Below are positions 57,169 to 64,000 of a DNA stretch of 64,000 nucleotides, in pieces. Below the pieces are notes generated by a model. The model was not told where the DNA came from. It searched no databases and saw only the letters and a list, made by a program, of their open reading frames with translations. Made by a program: the position numbers and the translations under genes. This DNA comes from Pictodentalium vernedei. Its lineage: Eukaryota > Mollusca > Scaphopoda > Dentaliida > Dentaliidae. Location: NCBI GenBank assembly GCA_031216915.1, contig CM062290.1:169713453-169777452 (forward strand), read 5' to 3'. The number at the start of each line of letters is the position of its first letter. The stretch's first letter is position 1.

Positions 57169-57683
57169 ATGCCGCTTGTGTTTAAAGCCACCAACAAATC
57201 CAAGCTGCCCGCCTTTAAAAATCGGACGAAACAAAATGGAGTTCACACTGCGAAAGTTGATCACGCTGCCGTCAGTGGAAACAGTAAAGTTAACCCTTTA
57301 CCCAACGTAACGGCCAAAACCGGCCAGCGCTATTCTCAAAAATCGCCAATTAATTTTCACTATTTTTTTCATTTTGTGTCTCAAAAACATAGGTTATGAC
57401 CCCTCGTTGGAACGAGCTCGTCGAGCTCGTTCCAACGAGGGGTCATAACCTATGTTTTTGAGACAAAAAATGAAAAAAATTAGTTATTCAAGAATTTTTT
57501 TTGCAAGTGTCGTCTGCTTTTCACGTTAGGTAAAGGGTTAAAGATATTACAAAACTACGGAAAACCAAGACGCCGCCCATCAGCAGATGGTATTCCACCA
57601 ATTTCAGAAGAAAGGGTTGGGGATCTAGGAAGAAAACTCCATTCGAAGATGTTTCTGGAGATGAAGATGTCCCCGACGAATAA
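57169..57683 (+). pseudogene. Small ORF split by a TTAA MITE
   Basis: ATG at 57169, with an in-frame TAA just upstream, opens 41 codons (MPLVFKATNKSKLPAFKN ... VSGNSKV) to the MITE at 57290-57541. Removing the MITE and one TTAA continues the frame for 46 more codons (DITKLRKTKTPP ... SGDEDVPDE) to TAA at 57681: an 88-residue basic protein with an acidic tail. AATAAA follows at 57735. No family recognised. As it stands, translation runs into the MITE and stops near 57399, so either a truncated product or none is made. It may be a separate gene or a decayed 3' part of the locus at 50087-57100. Confidence 0.5.
57290..57541. mobile_element. MITE family A copy 5, inside an ORF
   Basis: 252 bp from TTAACCCTTTACCCAACGTA to GTTAGGTAAAGGGTTAA, with a perfect-looking palindromic core around GAGCTCGTCGAGCTC. 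It is the least diverged copy and shares its core with copy 2. Confidence 0.93.
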
Positions 57684-57759
57684 CTTTGTGTATCATGAAC
57701 CGCTCTGTACCCGTATACATAATGTGACTGATAAAATAAATGGAATTGCCAATGAATGT

Positions 57760-59590
57760 TACATATTCTTATCTTATTTATTTACCCTCGCTGATTCATA
57801 ACCAGTTCATCAGAAAATAATGTTCCCACTAGTCCTTCAAAAATCACAATCGTTGTAGAAAAGAAGATGATGGGTGGACGCTAATGTGATTAGAGCGATT
57901 GCATTGTTGTTTAATCCTTTAATACTGAAAATAGTAATTGTATGCCCCAAAAGAAGGTACACTACCGCTATAAGTCTAGGGGTATGGAAGAATAGGCAGA
58001 GACAGGAGGTCGGAGTAGACAGAAACGAGGATTTTAACCCAGAATGACAAGATCTCCGCGAAATAAAGAGACCTCCCAACCCCATAGCACTACGCGCTAC
58101 CCATGTTAGTGGATTTCTGGTTTTATGTCGTTGCTCGGTCCATTCGGGTGATTTGGGGGACTTGGGTTGCTTCCGGTGATTCCACGTATTCCCATCGAAT
58201 AGAACAGCAATGCTTTAACCCTAGAAGTATGGGAAGAGGGGGTGGGGGCTTAGGTAGAAACGAGAAAAATTCGAGCCAGGTACAGTCTATTTGAGTAATT
58301 TGTCGTAGTTGTCGGGTCGTTTTCGGTTATTTAATATGCTCCCATCAAAATCAAACACACACTCAGAAGAACTCAACCCTATCCTGCTGAAAGCCTTTCG
58401 GGCTGATAGCAACCACGTTCCACTACAAAACCAAAGATGGTGGGCTCCATCATACAAAATGGACGACGAAAACGCGTTACCCTAACAACACGAGCTGCGC
58501 ATGAGCACTCGTATCACCCATCACAACATGTCTGCTCCTCTTGGTTTCTATGACTGCCACATGACACCCATAATACAGCGCGGTGTGACGCCACACCTAA
58601 GGTCCCCTATCTGAGGTGGTCCGGTTGCATGTCCTCCACTTACGTGCTTGAACGGTGGAATTGAAACAGAGACTAGTAGTGAATTTCCAGAATACTCGGT
58701 TCATGAAAAGAGACAAAGAGAGAAAAAAATTCGAGCTTAAATTGGTCAAAGCAAATTACACCTGGCCTGCCAAAGGCGTTTCTGATTCATTTGTTAGAAA
58801 TTTACTGGGAACTTTAAACTGCAAAACGTGACTGGTGCCGGGAGATAAAAAATAAAAAAAATATCAGTTACCGTCACAACAACTTCTAGTCGCATTTAAA
58901 ATCTCTGGACGACGTTGTGTGGAAACTGTACGATTGTTTTTACTCAGTTTCAAGAACTTTTTGGAGTTCAGAATCCAATTTTAAGTATTTTCAAGGCATT
59001 CGGAATTATTTATAAACTCAAGGGTTTTTAAGTAACTACGTTCAAAATGATACAAACCATTTTAATATCGCTCCTACTGGAAATTTTCTGATTCAGTGGT
59101 TCAACTTATTGACGATTTTATATATTATTTGTGTATATTATTAGCAGAAAAGTATGTACATCCGTACATAACTCCATAACTAATTAATCAACGTGTCATT
59201 TTCAATGGTAAAATTGTGAAAGTAAGTTGGCTTTATTGCTTTAAAATGAATTTGGAATCGGTATGAAATAAAACCACCAGGACACACCTCATTTCTCAAA
59301 AGCGAAAATATGTTAGCTTACAGTTAAATGGGTCATTTGCATTTGTAAGTTGATTCACACACCGCGTGTTTGTTGTTTTTTCCCCGAGAATAGATGTATT
59401 CAAAAAATGTCAGCTAGTTAAATTAATCCAGTTTGTTGTGTGTATTCGCATTGCCGTTTAAGGAAATTGTTGACACTGTGGGATACTTGAATGTAGAACG
59501 ACACTTGTTGAGCGCCAAAACGGCTGCGTCACTGCCACATGTACATGTTATGTGATGCGCAACGTTCTATGTATTCACGGGATAAATAAA
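57760..59590. other. No confirmed gene
   Basis: Two related patches (about 57950-58060 and 58200-58290: AGTMTRGGRGTATGGRARA, GGTAGAAACGAG) suggest a diverged repeat. The rest is AT-rich and featureless to me. Confidence 0.4.
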
Positions 59591-59662
59591 GCGGACTAGA
59601 TCAGCATTCACCTGCTTGTACCCTCATCGCACTCGTTTAAAATATACATCGCGGTAAATATG
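59582..59662 (+). promoter_or_regulatory. Candidate core promoter and one-codon first exon
   Basis: A TATA-like TAAATAA (59584-59590) lies about 20 bp before an initiator-like TCAGCATT (59601). About 60 bp further, AAATATG (ATG 59660-59662) is followed at once by a strong donor, GTGAGT (59663). A first coding exon consisting of only the start codon is a known architecture, used among others by calmodulin genes. The next exon would be beyond what I can identify. Confidence 0.35.
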
Positions 59663-59837
59663 GTGAGTACATTTCGTTACTATTCATCTTTCTAAATCAC
59701 AATATCTTTGAGAATGGGTGTTCAAAAATTAAGTATTCACGTAGAGTTACATATATTTTCAAACAATAGTTTGATAACTTTAGACGATTGTTCAAAATAA
59801 AAAAAAACCTTATAGGTTATTACCATAATGCGGGTTG

Positions 59838-59936
59838 GTGCATTGAAGCCGAGATCTCGACTCTGGGCATATGTCGACGAGTCCGTTAGGACAAGTCGAT
59901 ATATGACCCAGAGGCGAGGTCGAGACTTCAATACAC
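59838..59936. ncRNA. Imperfect 99-nt hairpin, identity unknown
   Basis: Arms GTGCATTGAAG / CTTCAATACAC, CTCTGGG-CATATGTCGAC / GTCGATATATGACCCAGAG, a GA/AA internal loop and a GTCC-GTTA-GGAC tip form a long, bulged hairpin. It could be a hairpin RNA precursor or just a MITE relic. No flanking duplication was seen. Confidence 0.3.
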
Positions 59937-61210
59937 TATCTCGGAACCCACATGTTGTTAATTTATCTTACAAATATTTCTCACTTCCTAGGCTTGTTTG
60001 CATATATTTGGACAATCATTCTGCGTCTATGAATTGATCTTTTATGAATGAAGATCATGACGTTCTTGGGTTGTACATGCCGTAATCCCTATTCATTGTT
60101 CCACTTTTACCATAATCGCCGAAGTTTATAGTAATGTTTCCGCTGTGTGTGTTTCTTTGTTTTATTTTTCAGCTTTAACGCTTGGTAGGCCCATATATAA
60201 TATCATCATGGCAAAAAATGATTGGGTTTAATTTATTTCGCCGACTTGATGGTTTATTTATCACTTAATTACTGTTATCAAAACGGTTGCCTAGACATGT
60301 GTATTCAGTTTGCGATGAGCTCGTGTAAATAACATTGTCTTTCTGAAGCGAGTGATCGCACGTGTTGTTACTACCCTCAATACACATTTGTATTTTGTCT
60401 ATACGTTTTTACTTGCATTGGGAAAATACGTTCTTCTTGTACGATAAATTATTTTATTGTAGTTTCTTGTTGAGTAACTCCGGAATTTTACGATAAAGCC
60501 TAATAGAATAATACTATTTACAACGTGCTATTTTCAATTCAATCTTTAGCTAATATATGCAGTGTTATTTACTGTAGCTACTAGCAACAAATAAACAAAT
60601 GATGGACTTTAGACTCACATGTTACTGGGAGATATAGTACTGACATAACAAAGGCAAGCAGAGAATTTGACAAGATTGCAACTGGGTCGCAATCTGGTAA
60701 AAAGTCTCCGCCCGCCTTTCCGCTAACAACACCGTATAAACCCACCGGTCGAAAATCAAAAGTAACACATTTCCTCTTAGATGCTATATGTGGATCTATA
60801 TATTGTTTTTTTTTATTTATTATAAACTGGTTTTGCGAGATTGTATTTCTGAAATGTCGATCCATGTGTCGTGACCAGGTGACAATCCTATTGCGATGCA
60901 GTTGAGAAATAGACCCCAGTACTGTAGTGGAACTATTTTATTTCAAAATCGCAGCAAGCTCAATGCATTATTCTTGTAGAGGTGCGTTTATCTGGAATTA
61001 TCTATTCAATGTCCCATAAGTTTAGCATTCCAAGAAATTTGACCTTTTCTGCACTGACGACCTGAATGGAACCATCGCGTAAACTATCGAATATAGCCAG
61101 TGTTTTATTTGAAATAATTCAACCTTATAGCCCTATAGGGCCGTAGGATTAAATAATCACCGATCCTCTTGTTCGGTTAGGTGTGTATTGGGTTGTCTAC
61201 ACCAGACCCG
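59937..61210. other. No gene recognised
   Basis: AT-rich sequence. The - strand frame at 60581-60865 shows no domain. Confidence 0.45.
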
Positions 61211-61212
61211 CT

Positions 61213-61440
61213 AACCAGGCGCGTAGCCAAGATTCTTCAATGGGGTGACCTTACTATTTTTTGTTTTGGGGGGAGGGGGCATGATATTTGAAAGGACGTT
61301 GTGGTGAAGGGTTTGGGGGCCTCCACTTTTCTTAACTAGGACCTTCCGGTTGTTACCCCCTTCTCCCACTTTTCAAGGGATGTGGGAGGAGTAGGTAACG
61401 GCCGGAGCGTCGAGTTAAAACTAGGCGTCCCGCCACAAGA
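61213..61440. repeat. GCGTAGCC repeat, copy 1
   Basis: GCGTAGCCAAGATTCTTCAA, ATATTTGAAAGGACGTTG, TTCTTAACTAGGACCTTCCG, GTTGTTACCCCCTTCT and GAGGAGTAGGTAAC match 63092-63320 in order, at about 70% by eye. Confidence 0.75.
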
Positions 61441-62431
61441 AGATTTTGAAAATTTGAGTCATAACAAGATAAATACAATTCTAGAAAATACATTTGTAAA
61501 AGTTTTATAGTATTAGCCCCTGTGTGAGACAGATCTCTCTCACCCACGACCACGTGACCATCCTTATTTGAATATTTAATGATCGCAGGACAAGTTATCT
61601 TCGTCTGCTTTTTATAAAAAAATGCTGTCCTGCTTCGCTTCTCTTGACACAGATACGCACCCCTACGCACACACACACGCTCAGCCACACATGCACTCTA
61701 GAGTGATTTTTCTCTCACCACACCCCACATGGAGTGATCGAAGTCACCCATTTCAGGTTTCGCTGCAGTAAATATTTGAATTAGATTTACCCGCCTTGTT
61801 ACCTCGGAAATGATGCAATCTCTAAAAATAAACAGCCTTGGGAAAATAAATTGTTTCAATAAACGTTTAAAACATTCTATTGACATCTTGCATTATTGTT
61901 GAATATTCCTGATAATAAAGAGGGTGATTTGATGACTTTTGGACCTAAAAAATACAATTTACTTTTTGTGTTTGTAGGGAGTTCCCTGAAAAATATGTGC
62001 ACGTGACCGGTACTTTCCTTCGTGTCATTTTTTCTCTCTTATTTGTTGCATGGTCAAAAAAAGTTGTCTGAAGGGCTATACTTGACAAGGATATTTGAAT
62101 ACCAAAATTAATGTGATGCGATCATATTTTTTTCGCCTGAACGTTATAATGGTAGCCTATGGGAAAATATTTAGTTCTGTGATACCTTCACCAGAATGTC
62201 ATTTATTTCAACTCGCTTCAAAATGTTAACCCATTGCTGCCGTCAGATAATACTCGTGTTTGTGGTTGATACATGTACCTTTGGTATATAGAGAACATTT
62301 CAAAGCTCTTTCAGAATATGCAATCCATTTTTCTCCACGATTAATTGATAGAAGTTTAAATTTCCATTGCTCGAGCAGTATTTTGATTCCAGTGTCGTCA
62401 TGTGGGAGAAAACTCACCCTAGAGTGGTTTG

Positions 62432-62536
62432 GAGGTGGGATGGAGAAATCTCACTCTCGGGGAAAGATATTTGACGTTCGACAAGCTTCGCGTCTGGGTG
62501 AAATATCTTTCCTCTCGGGTAAGATTTTCCCACCCC
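62432..62536. repeat. 40-bp inverted pair, 21-bp spacer
   Basis: GGTGGGATGGAGAAATCTCA, CTCGGGGAAAGATATTT (62433-62473) pairs with AAATATCTTTCC, CTCGGG, AAGATTTTCCCACC (about 62500-62534). The spacer is GACGTTCGACAAGCTTCGCG. Looks like a small foldback repeat. Confidence 0.8.
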
Positions 62537-63091
62537 ACATCACTCAACGGAAATTTTCTGCACAATTTGTTGAACTTGGATTTCATTACATGCCATTGGC
62601 GACCCATTTGTTTCTCAAAACTAAGTGCATTTGAAACCGTAAGTGTAGGTATATCACATGGGTAATTGTGTAATTGCATGTGGTCCGCTGTTTTCAGAAA
62701 TGTGTTTTTGATGTATCAGTAATGTATGGGGATGCTCATTGAGGTCAGTACTTCCCAAAAATGTATAGCGAGAAATGTGCCATTTGCATTTTTTCGAGGG
62801 TTTTACCATTTCCTATTTTTGTTACCGCAAAGCCAGACATCATTTCCAACCACCCCCACCCCACCTCCGAACTTCATGGCCGAAGAAAGGGACCAGTATC
62901 TTCCTAACTTCGTCACAATTACGGTTTTCGTTCAGATGATCCGGATTTTTCTGTCGCCATTGCGTCCCATTGGTGGTCGTATGGTTGTTGTTGGTGGTGT
63001 TCTTGAGTCAATCTGCACCAATTTGGGAACATCAATATACCTGTCCATCACAAAGTTCGCAGAAAAATAAATTCTGTTCATCAGTAACTAT

Positions 63092-63320
63092 CAGCCGCGT
63101 AGCCGGGATTCTGTAATGGGGGGGGGGGGGGGGGGGGGTAGTCAGTTTGGTGTGGGTGGAGGGGGGTGCAATCAGGATATTTGGAAGGTCGTTGGGGGCG
63201 CTTGGGACCCCCCTATTCTTAACTAGGATCCGCCAGTTGTTACCCCTTCTTCCACTTGCTCGAAGGAAAGTGGGAAAAGAGGCTAACAACCCAACCAAAG
63301 TGTCCCACCCCCAAGGAGTT
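63092..63320. repeat. GCGTAGCC repeat, copy 2
   Basis: Second copy of the 61213 repeat, with a G-run (63118-63139) inserted after GATTCTGTAATGGGG. No coding frame is supported. Confidence 0.75.
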
Positions 63321-63739
63321 TTTTCAACATTCAGTGCTTTAAGAGCGAATCCGGGGCATTTGTAGCGTGTGCTGCCCAATAATGGGGCCGAGTTAGGGTT
63401 ATATATGTTATGTGAAAGTTGCATTGGGACAATGTTTGGGGTGGGGGGAGGGGGCAACAGAAAATTTAGGGGGTCAAGGCCACCAAGCCTTCCTGTGCCT
63501 ATACCCTTGGTAAGTTGAGTGGTAACTATTTGCTTTGCTCATTCGAGTCCACAGCTCACAATTAACTTTCACTGACCGACCTTCTATGTCTTGAACAACG
63601 TGGTTAATCAGTAAGTTATTGGATTTCTATGCAATGTGCTTTTGGGTTCTGTTGGTGAATAAAATCCTGTAAACATATATGCCCGCGTGCTGGATATTTC
63701 TAAAACACAATATAATTACCTAAGACTCAATATTAACAC

Positions 63740-63930
63740 AACCCGGAGATACCGTTTTTACACGCCCGTTTTGAAAAAGACGGTCGTATTGTGGTATACC
63801 GCTGTCCGTCCGTCCACACGTCGTACAATAACTCGAAAACGCTTCGAGCATTTTTGTGATTTTTTGGTGGAAAGTATATGTTGGTCGATTTGTGTCGCTG
63901 TCCGATTTGTCATTCCAAGGTTATGGGACT
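63740..63930. repeat. Dispersed repeat (GTCCGTCCGTCC type)
   Basis: TTTTGAAAAAGACGGTCGTA, TTGTGGTATACC, TGTCCGTCCGTCCACACGTC, then TTGTCATTCCAAGGTTATGG. Related in layout to 27130-27500. The window ends shortly after. Confidence 0.5.
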
Positions 63931-64000
63931 TTATTCATCAAAATATAGGCAATTTTCCACATGTCGGACAATTTACCATTTTTTTGAAGTTATGATCTTT

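Noticed and set aside
59863..59905. Possible hammerhead ribozyme (ACGAGTCCGTTAGGAC)
   Set aside because: Stem II looks right, but the conserved CUGANGA and GAAA core bases do not match and stem III is absent. The long outer pairing gives a simple hairpin instead.

Overview
The window is repeat-rich metazoan nuclear DNA (AT-rich, short scattered ORFs, spliced exons, many transposons, one 100-N scaffold gap at 27806-27905). It most resembles a marine invertebrate and probably a mollusc: it holds a calmodulin-type gene, a BEL/Pao element, a DIRS element, a P-element/THAP9-like transposase, Tc1 elements and a 5S-derived SINE. It also carries the dispersed 'cataactctg ... ttcatcaaaatccattca ... 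gacgacgcgg' type of repeat that I associate with molluscan genomes. The taxon is an inference; nothing here names the species.

Layout. 1-9200: AT-rich intergenic or intronic DNA with a 10-mer repeat field, a 5S-derived SINE with 12-bp target-site duplication (TSD), a decayed Tc1 element with TA ends, short palindromes and a TTAA-flanked palindromic MITE. 9227-20543: the last two coding exons of a calmodulin-type gene on the + strand. Their 11-kb intron holds a 10-kb BEL/Pao retrotransposon. That element has been hit by a LINE fragment, a Tc1 fragment and a piggyBac-like MITE, and the MITE is itself split by a terminal-inverted-repeat element full of 337-bp tandem repeats. 20544-24560: calmodulin 3' region and diverged repeats. 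24590-27092: a broken P-element/THAP9-like transposase on the - strand. 27800-34900: scaffold gap, a candidate first exon, a 128-bp satellite (about 11 copies), a second TTAA MITE family and a 15-mer repeat field. 34950-38064: a decayed DIRS-type tyrosine-recombinase retrotransposon (- strand). 38160-40870: a foldback element and an 815-bp element with 370-bp inverted arms and a 9-bp TSD (Mutator-like). 41000-50000: mostly non-coding, with small candidate exons, a MADF-domain fragment beside Harbinger-like ends, and more MITEs. 50246-56963: a young LTR retrotransposon (1553-bp LTRs, TSD AAGTT) on the - strand that encodes only gag and protease. 57000-64000: a small ORF split by a TTAA MITE, a candidate promoter with a one-codon exon, hairpins and low-complexity repeats.

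How it fits together. The only host gene identified with confidence is calmodulin. The other potentially functional host material is a set of short exon-like ORFs. Two of these are interrupted by precise mobile-element insertions: an LTR element in one and a TTAA MITE in the other. In both cases removing the element and one target-site copy restores an open frame. The rest is a layered record of transposition from at least eight superfamilies plus many near-perfect short palindromes, two of which look like template-switch snap-backs.
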